Assembly: GCA_033675265.1 (NCBI GenBank)
Contig: JAUJYZ010000119.1
Span: forward strand, 124,001 to 188,000
Source: Actinostola sp. cb2023
Lineage: Eukaryota > Cnidaria > Anthozoa > Actiniaria > Actinostolidae
Length of the DNA: 64,000 bases
Reading direction: 5' to 3'
Position numbers and translations under genes: made by a program. The notes beneath the pieces were generated by a model. That model was not told the DNA's origin. It saw only the letters and a list, made by a program, of their open reading frames with translations, and did not search any database. This document shows positions 34,735 to 49,500 of the stretch, one piece after another. Numbering within the stretch: position 1 is the stretch's first letter; every line of letters begins with the position of its first letter.

Positions 34735-36014
34735 GTGCTTTGATCGGACTTGCGACAAGATTTTCGCAAAATTCCATTTGAAAAATGCCTCTCGAATGTA
34801 GCCATTTGCAAGTTCGGTCAAAGAACTTTCTGAAAACTGCAATTTAAGGAAAATATATTAAATTTTGTGCAAAATTTTGGACAAAATTCACAGAGGCCTC
34901 TCACCTTCCTGCTGCACTCTCCATGCTCTTCTTCAAAGTGACAAACGCGCCAAGAAGGAAGCCCTTCGAGTGCACATATTCCCGTGCAATTGCGGTTTCA
35001 GCCAATCAGAAGCGATTTAGGAAAATCGACGAATTTAAGGAGCCAATCACAATCCAACCGGTCATACGGTGATTGAACACGGAAGTAGTTTGGTTCAAGC
35101 GCGCGTTTCTCATTAATTGCAAAGACCCGAAACTTTGCGGGACCGAAAACTCACTTGTAAAAATGAAGCAAATTGATAGGTTTTCGTGTCTTCAAAGACT
35201 TTCTTTGTGAATGAAACCTAAAAAAATATTTATAATGTCATACAGAAGTAGTTTCTGCACAATTTACTGTAAAACAGAATTTCCACGAAAGGTTCTGTAC
35301 TGACCGCAAATGAAATGATCCCAAGACTGGACCGCAAAGTTTCAAGTTTATTACAAAAGATAATAATTAAATTTACAAGTTAACACCATCCCGCAAATAG
35401 CAAAATAACTAATCTAGGCGGGAGGTGATACATTAGAAGGTGATAGCAAAGGACAGGGGCGGATCTAGAGATTTTGAAATTAAGGGGGGTGCACCACTAA
35501 GGGGCCGTAAGGCCACTTCTTCTAGCGGGTGTGGGGGCATGCCCCCCCAGAAAATTTTGAAATCTAGAAACTCAAAAATGTAATTTCCATCCATTCTGGG
35601 CATCAAATGGTGGGGAGACGTGGGCGAATATGTATCGGGCCCAACTCAATGGGGGGGGGGGGGACACCGCCCCCCCCCATGCCCCCCCCCCCTTTGGATC
35701 CACCCCTGAAGGAACCCAGACAGGACAGCAAGTGATCCCAGACTGAGAGAGAAAGGGAAAATACAGAATCTGGAACGGAACAAAATTAGCTTTCACGTAC
35801 ACAGATAAGTCATGATGGTGATACAATAAGATCACACAATTTTTTTAAACCAACTTAATAAAACGATGGTCATTATTTAGAATTGAAAAGCATTTGTCAG
35901 TCTCATTCAGGAAAACTAGTTCTCAAATAATGCCTGAGAACACTGAAGAGAGTCAAGAGTATGGCAAATATATGTCGCGAAATACCAGCGATTGCCAGTA
36001 TCCTTAAAGCTAAA
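34735..36014. other. Intergenic region
   Basis: Presumed promoter and 5' flank of the minus-strand gene at 34.7 kb. Contains a degraded element at 35455-35710 with ends CAGGGGCGGATCTAGAG and GGATCCACCCCTG, of the same type as a scrap at 4092-4140. Nothing else was recognised. Confidence 0.45.
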
Positions 36015-36057
36015 CAAGACGCTCAATGAGCGTACACTCGGGCATTATGACAAATTG

Positions 36058-36112
36058 AGAAGGAAAAGGAATCGTAAAAATCGTACTTCAAAACTTCATC
36101 AAAGCAAATAGG
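36058..36112 (+). pseudogene. Fragment of exon 1 of the 37-kb gene, inverted
   Basis: Reads GKGIVKIVLQNFIKA, closely matching the end of exon 1 of the gene at 37411-36548 (GKEIVEIVLQNFIKA) but on the opposite strand and without a splice donor (AAATAG instead of AAGGTA). Next to GACGCTCAATGAGCG (36018-36032), which also marks the ends of the 57-kb copy. Confidence 0.6.
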
Positions 36113-36187
36113 CCATCATCAACGCCACGGACTAAGCAAGTTCAATGTACGAAATTCGGGGTTAACTCCGAGTCGAACGTATAACAC

Positions 36188-36612
36188 TTTTATGTTTCCA
36201 ACTTGAAGGAAAGAAACGCTCCTCTCACATATGTCACACACGCTGTGATTAAAGATTAAAGCCCATACTAGTTACTCGCTAGTTTAAATTCTCTCTCCTT
36301 TTGCTTCGTTTGCTTCGCGATAAATACGCTAAAGTTACACCATACCAGAAGTACATAATAGACACAGGAGATACATACAGTACAACAGAGGAACCTAGCT
36401 ACACGAATATTGTACTGTATGCATATCTCCTGTGTCTATTATGTACTTCTGGTATGGTGTAACTTTAGCGTATTTATCGCGAAGCAAACGAAGCAAAGGA
36501 GCTAGAGAGAATTTAAACTAGCGAGTAACTAGTATGGGCTTTAATCTTTAATCACAGCGTGTGTGACATATGTGAGAGGAGCGTTTCTTTCCTTCAAGTT
36601 GGAAACATAAAA
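36188..36612. repeat. Near-perfect 425-bp palindrome
   Basis: Arms of about 195 bp (36188-36383 and 36414-36612) are almost exact reverse complements, for example CAACTTGAAGGAAAGAAACG against CGTTTCTTTCCTTCAAGTTG and CAGAAGTACATAATAGACAC against GTGTCTATTATGTACTTCTG. The spacer is about 30 bp. The left-hand sequence of the gene at 36548-37411 ends inside the right arm. Confidence 0.9.
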
Positions 36613-37411
36613 GTGTTATACTTAAAACTCTCTCTTTGATATAGAAAAATTCTATTTTTAACAGCATTAACACAATAAAAAATATAAACAGAATGTAAAC
36701 AAGGATTGACTTCATTTTCGCCTCAGATTTGTGTTCTTCTTGATGCGATTTCAAAGTTGTTTTCTCACCTTTGGATTTGTCCATGTTGGAATCACACTTC
36801 TGAATCAGTACATCTGGCTTCAAGTTGTGGTATACATGCTTGGCTAGGCAGTACTCAGTTGAGTTCACATTTAAGTCAACATTAGAGTTCATTTGTATTA
36901 TAGTTCTTGAGTTCATTTGATTTGCTTTTGAGCTCGAGTTCAATTGATTACCTTTTGACTTTGAGTTCAATTGATTTGCTTTTGATGAGTTCATGTAAAG
37001 GCCCTGTCGAAAACGCTCAACATCTTTTAGAGTGGGCCCACACGAATCGGCGTATGCGTTTGTATGTGAGAGCGTATTTAAGAGGAACTGATGGATGGCT
37101 TGCCTTGGATACAACATAATTTCTCTTCTGCACAGGTCAACTGCTTCTTTCACTTCTAGTCGTCGAATACGATCACTTAGCACTATCAGTATCTGCCCTG
37201 AGCGAACAATACTTCTATTTTACATGTTTGTGGCGCCATGAATATGCAACCTCAAGTATATAAATAGGCTATTAAAACTACTTTGGCATGAACCCAAATT
37301 TCGGACATTGACCTTGTTTACCTTTGCTTTGATGAAGTTTTGAAGTACGATTTCTACGATTTCTTTTCCTTCTGAATTTTTCAAACGTCGAATCGAATAA
37401 ACATCCATCAT
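36548..37411 (-). CDS. Unrecognised two-exon gene, product with C-terminal membrane helix
   Basis: Not recognised. Exon 1 37411-37322 (30 codons, MMDVYSIRRLKNSEG...; donor AAG|GTAAAC), exon 2 37192-36548 (acceptor GGGCAG, phase 0), 244 residues. Residues 1-95 are mixed and probably helical (IRRLEVKEAVDLCRREIML). Next is a low-complexity segment of about 60 residues with repeats of the form (M/L)NS..K.NQ, then a charged stretch, then one hydrophobic helix of about 22 residues (ILVYILFIFFIVLMLL) followed by basic residues. With no signal peptide, a tail anchor is plausible. The last 22 or so codons lie in the palindrome, so the true end may differ. A 97%-like inverted copy with broken exons is at 57094-58080. 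Hairpins of the form ACTCGGGC...GCCCGAGT stand upstream of both copies, suggesting that the gene moved as part of an element. Confidence 0.5.
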
Positions 37412-37775
37412 TATATATCTGAGAAATGTGTTTCGTTTTACTGCCGGATACTTTAATTTTAAACGGTTTTTCACGGCGCGTGACGACAGTCAGGCAGCAA
37501 GCAAAGCGAGATTATAGCTATCAAAACAAAATCTACTGAAAAATCAAACCCTTGCTCTCTAGCTTCAGAGACATAATACGAAGCTGCTCAGTAACGGGTT
37601 ATTAACGACATGTTGCTTTCAAAACTAAGATTCATAATCTACATGAGTCCTGTGTGTCGTTTGTTTTTTCTTATCTGCTGAGTAATCTTGAAACTCGATA
37701 CGATTAAATACGTCGCATACTTTCTTCATTCTTTGACCGAACAAAACTACGACTACCGAAAAACCCATTTTATAA

Positions 37776-37935
37776 CTCGGGCTTCCTTCGGAAGGGCCCG
37801 AGTAAATAGGCTAATATCTCCACAAAGAATTTTCAGTGAACTACCAATTCAAGCTCACACAAAGTTGTCACCGAGTCTGACCCTTAATTAACTGAATTTT
37901 ATTTATCCCGGGCTAAGTAGCCCGAGTAATAAAAT
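37776..37935. repeat. Pair of CTCGGGC hairpins
   Basis: Hairpin 1 at 37777-37805 (ACTCGGGCTTCC / GGAAGGGCCCGAGT) matches the hairpin at 56697-56725 in inverse orientation. Hairpin 2 at 37906-37929 (CCCGGGCTAAGTAGCCCGAG). They mark the outer end of the shared segment that carries the 37-kb gene. Confidence 0.7.
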
Positions 37936-38312
37936 AATAAAATAGCTTTCCTCCCTCCCCTCCCTCCCTCTCTCCCCTTCCCTCCCCTCCCTCCCCTGCC
38001 TCGATCGTAAATTTGTCTTCTGCCAGGTTACTTGGCAAAATTATAAAGACCTGCCGACTGCTGTTGAAATCACTCGAATGTGAAACGAAAACGTAAATTT
38101 GTCGGAAAAAGAAGCAAAATCCATCGCATTAAGTCATAGTTTTCCAACAATCATGAAGTGATGTTATCATCAAGCAATAGTTGTGGTTAATCAACCATTT
38201 TATTTGATATTTCTAATTCATCGTAACAAGTCAGACAGCGATATTTCGTCAGCTGATATTCTTGAAATATCGCTTCTTGAGTTCTTCTCGATCTTTACGA
38301 GGACTTTACAAG

Positions 38313-42223
<3,911 letters not shown>

Positions 42224-42591
42224 ATACAAAATAAATTTTGTTACAAATAGTAAAAATATACCATAGAGCTAAGAAGATCTATAAATATCATTGAATAATT
42301 CCATTTTCTTCAGTTTTTACCTGATTTTAAAATACTCCAGTTTCGAGTTATTTAGACACTACGCGCCGACTCTTTGACAAAAGATGCATTGACTATTGAG
42401 TCAGTGTAAATAATAGTATTGTCCACACCACATGTGCCAGTGTGAACATTGTCGACATTGAAGAAATATAAAATGAGGCAGCGTGCTCTACACAGTCTGC
42501 TAACAACAATATAAAATAGTACATTAAATTAGTATTGACAGTAGGAGCATTAATTTACCGTTAACCAAGACAGGAGCATAGAACATCAATA

Positions 42592-43032
42592 CAGTGGAAC
42601 CCCGCCTAACGGACACCCCGGTATAATGGACAGTTTTATAGGTCCCGGCGGAAAAGTAATACATTTTCTGTTAAGACCCCGTTATAACGGACAGTCTGAG
42701 TACAATCTTTCGTCACACCATTGTTCGTGAAGATTTATTCCTGATTAGAGACGAATGGAACTGAATATTTGCAAGAGGATAAGCATTTTGTTAGAAAAAG
42801 AACAAAGTTTCACTTGTATTATCAAGGTTTTATGTTGTTTTCATTTGAGACGTTTCAAATGTTGCGTTATTGATGTGTATGCTATAATAGAGGTTTCTAT
42901 TATAAATTCAATAAAGAGTGACGTAATCTGTAAGAAACCCCGTTATAACGGATACCCCGTTATAACGGAAACCCCGTTATAACGGACACTTTCTCTGGTC
43001 CCTTCGGTGTCCATTATAACGGGGTTCCACTG
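42592..43032. mobile_element. pogo/Tigger-like MITE
   Basis: Begins CAGTGGAACCCCGCCTAACG and ends CGGGGTTCCACTG with TA on each side. Subterminal GTTATAACGGACA repeats. About 440 bp without a transposase frame. Confidence 0.8.
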
Positions 43033-43432
43033 TATGTATAAAGCTATATGTCCTACCTGAATGTGTTGGCCAGTATTGTGCCGCATATAAGCTGCATCTC
43101 CGATTTCCAAAGTAGGTTTTAGGTATGGATGAAGGTGCGGCTTATACGTGGGTGACTATGTTATTTTCTTAGGCAGACGTCGTGCTAATCATGAGCCATT
43201 CTCATTTCAAACAATAGATAATGAGGCGGCTTCTTTTGAAGTAATTAAGAACGGCTCTTGGAAAGTACGGCATTTGAACTAGGCCTTAAGGCCTTGTTAC
43301 ACGGTGAAACTTTTTCGTGAAACTGGTGCGAGACAGGTTTCACCAAGAGTTTCACCGTGTATAAACATGGTCGTTTTCAGGAAACTTTTTCGAATTTGCG
43401 TTTTATGAAATGTCCTGAACATTGTTCTATTA

Positions 43433-43697
43433 CAGCGATTTGCAAAAATTCTGTAAAATCTCAATATATCGATATATCAATATATAGTAATTTGCATAAT
43501 CCTAATTCTTTGATTTTAGCTATTATTAAACCTGAATCTAAACCCAAGTAACCTTTGTAGTATGTATGTGAAAAAGCAATTGAAAAAATGGAACTTTAGA
43601 GGGCTTATTCATCAATTTTATGATGGAAATTACCCACAATGCACCCGATATATTGATATATTTGATTTTTACAGAATTTTTGCAAATCGCTGTATAC
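43433..43697. mobile_element. Foldback element around GATATATTGATATAT
   Basis: Arms ACAGCGATTTGCAAAAATTC and GAATTTTTGCAAATCGCTGT with AT-rich inner repeats (AATATATCGATATATC). About 265 bp. Confidence 0.7.
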
Positions 43698-43866
43698 CTT
43701 GAGCTGGTACCGTTCATTATATAGTTTCACAGTGCTTAGCTGAATTTTAGACTCTTTACTACATTATATAATCAAGCACTCTATTTTCATATCCTGAGAT
43801 CTCTAGTTCCTTGGCTGAATTGAATGAATGGTACATATAAACTAAACATAATGTTCAATAAGAATA

Positions 43867-44109
43867 CAGTCATTCTCAAAAAGGTTGTCCAGCCGAAAAG
43901 ACTACATTACTACAATAAAGTCACATGATTCATTATGTTTTCAATTTCTGCACGCGGAACTGCGCCATTACATTCAGTTCTCACAATGCCGTGTACTTTT
44001 GCATCTCAAATTGAAATTCCACGCGAGGAAATTGAATATATAATGAATCACGTGACTTTATTGTAGTATTGTAGTCTTTTCATCTGGACAACCTTTTTGA
44101 GAATGACTG
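43867..44109. mobile_element. Mariner-like MITE with CAGTCATTCTCAAAAAGG termini
   Basis: Ends CAGTCATTCTCAAAAAGGTT and AACCTTTTTGAGAATGACTG, flanked by TA. Interior arms include CTACAATAAAGTCACATGAT / ATCACGTGACTTTATTGTAG. Non-coding. Confidence 0.8.
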
Positions 44110-44180
44110 TATCTACAACATAAACTTTTAAAATATAATATGTACAATAATAATATACAATAAGTGTACAAGTTGTAGTA

Positions 44181-44635
44181 CAGTCGAACCTCTACTAACG
44201 GTCACCTCCCCACAACGGCCACCTCCCCACACCGGCCACCTCCCTACAACCGCTACCTCTGCACTGGCCACCTCCCCACACCGGCCACCTCCCCACACCG
44301 GCCACCTCCCCACAACGGCCACCTCCCCACACCGGCCACCTCCCTACAACCGCTACCTCTGCACTGGCCACCTCCCCACACTAGCCACCTCCCCACACCG
44401 GCCACCTCCCCACACCGGCCACCTCCCCACACCGGCCACCTCCCCACACCGGCCACCTCCCCACACCGGCCACCTCCCCACAACGGCCACCTCTCTGTAA
44501 CGGCCAGCGGTTTTTGTCCCGGCCACCAGCAAGCCCATACATTTATTCGTTTTTAAAACCTCCACACCACGGCCACTTCTACACACCGGCCGCAAAATTT
44601 AGTCCCAAGGTGGCCGTTGTGGAGAGGTTCGACTC
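44181..44635. mobile_element. pogo/Tigger-like MITE swollen by an internal minisatellite
   Basis: Ends CAGTCGAACCTCTACTAACG and GTTGTGGAGAGGTTCGACT; same family as 16649-16832. Between 44211 and 44500 the subterminal block CCACCTCCCCACACCGG is repeated about 17 times. Confidence 0.8.
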
Positions 44636-45029
44636 TATTAGTATAGTGCTATTTCTATTGTTTTCTATTGTTTCATTAGTGCTATTTAGTACTAATTAGT
44701 TATTTAGTTTTCAAGCTTTTCTAAATTGCACTCTAACTTACTTTTTGTCAAAATTTACAAATTAAAATATTATACACAGACTACATATTTTAAATAAACT
44801 TGTGTATATCTTTGATACAGGAATTTGCTGGGTTTCGCAACCCTTCTCTTGGATTTATCTTTCAACACCCTAACATATAAAGTACATAATTCAAGGTCAT
44901 TGCTAGGCTCAGTATCCAGCCGCTGGGGTTTCGTGCGCCCGCGATAAGGAGAGTATCGCGGGCGCACGAAACCCCAACGGCTGGATACTGAGCCTAGGTC
45001 ATTGGGGAATCAAAATCGTCATTAACACT

Positions 45030-45415
45030 GGAAAACACTACGCTCTTCAAACTCAGGAAATTTGTGGGAAATTCAGTTGAAAATTGTTGGAACTTGACTT
45101 CAAACGTTAGAAATTATTTGGAAATGTCGAAAACCTTGAATATTTCCAATGAATTTCAATTCCAATGATTTCAACAAATTTCCAACAAATTTCCAATATT
45201 TCCAATGAATTTCCAACAAATTTTCAATATTTCCAATGAATTTCCAACAAATTTCCAATATTTCCAATGAATTTCCAACAAATTTCCAATATTTCCAATG
45301 AATTTCCAACAAATTTCCAATGAATTTCCAACAAATTTCCAATATTTCCAATGAATTTCCAACAAATTTCCAACAAATTTCCAATGAATTTCCAACAAAT
45401 TTCCAATGCCACGTG
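45030..45415. repeat. Minisatellite of TTTCCAACAAATTTCCAAT units
   Basis: About 15 units of 24-27 bp (AATTTCCAACAAATTTCCAA, TATTTCC). The left flank holds CGCTCTTCAAACTCAGGAAA, which also begins the related array at 51238. Confidence 0.85.
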
Positions 45416-46552
45416 TATGTAAAACAGTGAAAGATTAATTGTTGTGACAAAATCCAAAGTCTTTCCTTTTCATTTATTTGCCTGTCTTTTTTGCTGTGTT
45501 CTGATTGGCTGTTTCATGTTGTTCAAATTGGTACTGATTACAGACTCACGTCTGATATCGATGCTGTTGCATGGGAACCAATCAGATTGCAGAATTTTCT
45601 AGTGATTTCAAAATGGCTATACACCGAATCGAAATATGGCGTCCAATTTGAACTGCCATTGTTCTGGACTGACTAGCCTCGTGTTCATGTGGAAACACAA
45701 AAGCGTTTTCACATGAATGAGTAGCCTGTGAACAGGATGAGAAGCTGGTCCAGAACAATAGTTATTCAAATAGGTCGCCATATTTTGATTCGGTGTATAA
45801 TTACATAGATATTGGCTCAACAAGTGAAGAGGAACTCATGATTGAATTCGTACTGAGTTCCGCTTTCGTTTTCATTTTATCCATCGAATACGTACAGTCT
45901 GAAGCTTGATGGAGATTTGTATGAGCCATTTTCACAGCCTTCAACTGACTCAATTTCTAATCAAAGTAAGGCTGGCTGTCCATTCCAAACGCGTTCCATG
46001 CAGGTCTGTGGGAATGGCGAAAGAGTTTTAAAGACAGTCACAAGACCACAATCAGTGTTGATCTCGAAGGAATTCTACTCAGAGCGTAAAATTTCGCAAG
46101 GTCAGTCGAAACGGCTGAATGTACCGATACCTCAAACTCTCGATAGCCAGATGAACTGCATCATGTTTTCTGTACTCTAGAGTATGTAACAGGTGAAATA
46201 TATTCTGATTCTAACATTCTGGATATAATAACAATAACAAACCCAGTCGAGGGGAAATTGTGAATGGATCTTCGTATATTTTTGACAATTTATTATTGAA
46301 ATTCGTTATCCACATTGAACTCAAGAATAAAATTAAAAGGCCATTGATCACAGTATTTCAACATGTGGCCCAGTAAATTCAACGCGATGATGGCAAACTT
46401 GGCAATGATAGCGGCGATGACATCAGAATATATTAATTACGACAAGAGGAATTGAGGCAAATCAGCATCATCAAGCTAGGTCCTGCGGCTTGCCTTACCC
46501 TGAAAGAACTATGCCATGATTGTCATCATTATATAAACTCCTTTTTGACACA
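45416..46552. other. 5' flank of the ankyrin-kinase-KEN gene
   Basis: Contains the MITE copy at 45611-45800 and an open stretch at 45917-46180 ending at a stop, whose product I do not recognise and do not call. Between 46190 and 46552 the sequence is AT-rich with no clear TATA box or Inr; the promoter of the downstream gene should lie here. Confidence 0.4.
45611..45800. mobile_element. MITE with CACCGAATC termini, second copy
   Basis: Begins CACCGAATCGAAATATGG and ends CATATTTTGATTCGGTG with TATA at both sides. Inner arms GTTCTGGACTGACTAGCCTC / GAGAAGCTGGTCCAGAAC. Sister of 21718-21897. Confidence 0.75.
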
Positions 46553-49500
46553 ATGGATCATTTAGCTGGTAAACTAAGCGAAATGGATTTGTTTGTGGCT
46601 GTGCGGGATGGCAATGAACAAGATGTACATGCATTGATTGCATCTGGTGTTGATGTTAATATAACTGATAAACACGGCAAATCACCCTTGTTTTATGCTG
46701 TACATTTGAACGACAACTTCGGAACTGCCTACGCCCTTATCAAAGCGCTTCGTGATGTTAATAGAATTGATGAAGAAGGCAAGACCATTTTATTTTATGC
46801 CGTGAAATATGGCAATGAAGCGGTTACGGGCGCATTGATTGATGCAGGAGCTGATGTGAACATAACCGATAATCAAGGCCAAACGGCTCTGTTCTATGCT
46901 GTCCGATACCACAACAAAGCTACCATGTCTGCTAGATCTGATGCTACTGTTGTCAACTCAACTGACCAAGAGCAAATGGCTTCAAGTTTGTTTGTTGAAG
47001 TTAAATATCACAACAACGAAATCATTAACGCACTAATCAATGCTGGGGCAGATGTGAACATGACTGATGCAAAAGGCCAAACTGCATTAGTTTATGCTAT
47101 TCAGCACAACAAGGATGTAAATGCACAGACATTGATTGATGCTGGGGCAGACGTGAATATACCTGATTCAAGAGGCCAAACTGCTTTAATTCACGCTGTA
47201 CTAGAATCGAAGGAAGGCATTGCTCGAGCACTGGTTAATGCTGGTGCAAATACTGACGTACAAGATGAATATGGAAAAACACCTTTATCTTATGCTATTG
47301 AATATCACAATGAAAACATGTTTCGTACGCTTCTTGATGTTGGCGTTGACGTAAATCAAAGAGATGAAAAGAACCAAACGGCTTTATTTCATGTTGCTGT
47401 CAGTTATGACGTTGAGGGTACACGGGCTTTGATTGATGCTGGCGCTGATGTCAACGCAATTGACAATCAGGGCCAAACTGCATTGTTTTCTTCTATGCCT
47501 GTTCAGAATGCATATCGGGATGGCACCGAAGAAGTGGCACTCCTGTTGATTAACGCTGGTACTGATGTCAACATTGTTGATAAACACGGCAAAACGGCTT
47601 TATTTTATGCTGTTAGACGACCCAGTGAAACAGTCGCATATAATCTGATTGACAGCAACGCCATCATCGACGCAAGAGATGCTTGGGGTAGAACGCCTCT
47701 TTTTTACGCTGCCACAAGATCGTTTTCGTTGGCTCGTGTTCTTCTTACTAGAGGTGCAAACATGTTCACAGACAACTACAACGTTGATATCTTGTCGTTT
47801 TATGTTGAATACTGCATAACGAACGGAAGAACATCGGACATGAATGAAATGTTTCAACTTCTTCAACAACATGGAGCTCAAAGACAAACTGTAGTTATGT
47901 CGCTTTTAAACACGGTATTTCATCAGGTCTTAAAACACTACAGAATTCAATCAAATCACAAGTCATGGTACCAAGAATCAATTTTAGAGGCCTTACATCT
48001 TGCAATGCAATACACTGCAGAGGATAACGATGGAAGAAACGAAGCAATTGGAATGGTTTCCTTGAAAATGCGTGACCTTGTTCATCAGAGCAGTACGAAT
48101 CTACTCTTTGATTTGCTATCGTTACTAATTAAACTTGGTGTAAATACAAACAGCGCTGACTCATGTGGAAACACTGCATTTCATTACGCAGTGTGCCTGC
48201 CCATGTTCGGCGTGCAACAGGAGGCTGTTCTCAACATCTGCTCGGCCCTCCTGGAAGCGTCTGGGGCAAGATTGAATTCCGTAAATCGTGCCAAAGAAAC
48301 TCCATTGTTGCATTGTTTGTCGCAATTCTCTCAAAGACTGGCTCACATGAAACAGTCGGTCAAACATGATCACGAACAGTGGATCCCTGTAGACATTTGC
48401 CGATTTTTGCTAGCGAGAGATATTTCAGTTGTCGGTGAAGTATCACGTCAGGGAGAATCAGTCTTTCATGTCATTATCAAGATTTTGCAACGAGGATTAA
48501 GTTCAACGCATAAGCCAAAGAGACAATGCGTAATACATCAGGCAATGGAACTACTGGAATTGTTTTCCAACGCAAATAACACAATTAAGGGAAAGACAGC
48601 TTCGAAAAGTAACACCAAACTTCAATCACCACTTCACCTTTGGGCATCGCTTACTCTACCCTCGAGCACTAACACAGCTCACGAGTATACTAGCCTCAAC
48701 TATATCACAGAGCAATACACGTTTGAGCAATTGTTGCACACAATTCTAACCCATTTATTAAACTCTGGAGCAAGAAAGAATGCACGAAATGAGAATGATG
48801 AAACGCCTTTGCACTTGTGCAGAACTCGATGTGCTGTCAAGCTCTTGATAGATGCTGGTGCTAATATCAACGATGTTGATTCAGCACAACGAACACCTCT
48901 ACTCGCGGTCGCCAGAAGGTACGAGTCAAGCCGCAACAAGCGACACACAAAGGCAGTAGTCGATGGGCCTGATCGTTTGTACCCAGATGTTTTAGAGGAG
49001 CCGCTAACGTTTTGGAAAAATTAATCCCAACTCGGCCTTGATCTATGGACATGCGACGTAGATGGAGAATCGGTGTTGAGCATGCTGATTAAAGCAAAGT
49101 CCTACAATCTTTCGAAAGCATTGATTGAACTCGCTTGTGAGGAACAGTATTCCAACGTGCTTGTGTCACTTCTGAATGCTATCTGTAAGGATAAATCTCT
49201 AAGTACCCACTGGAAAGCCAATCTTGTCGAAATGATTTTAAGTTCTAGAAAAACTAAGATCGATGTAACTACAGCATTAACATTGTGTTGTCGGAACGTG
49301 AGAAAACTTTACGTTTCGAAAAAACGAAATAGTGATGAAACATCCACTTCCATTCACTGGCAAATTGCAGAGCGGCTTCTTCTGTATGGAACCTGCAATC
49401 CAGAAAATCCTGATTTCTTGAGGGAGTCGTGCTTGGACATTCCAGGATCGTGTCCACCACTCAAAGAACTTCTCACAAAACCAATAGACATTGGTAAAGC

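Noticed and set aside
45917..46180. 87-codon open frame upstream of the RNase L-like gene
   Set aside because: No recognised domain, and no convincing splice partner on either side. It may be a last exon of something, but I cannot support that.
47384..48373. Antisense open frames inside the ankyrin region
   Set aside because: Shadows of the long sense coding frame.
48918..49080. Intron that would remove the in-frame stop of the RNase L-like gene
   Set aside because: Phase fits, but the acceptor lacks a pyrimidine tract and the removed part includes ankyrin-like coding sequence (LGLDLWTCDVDGES).
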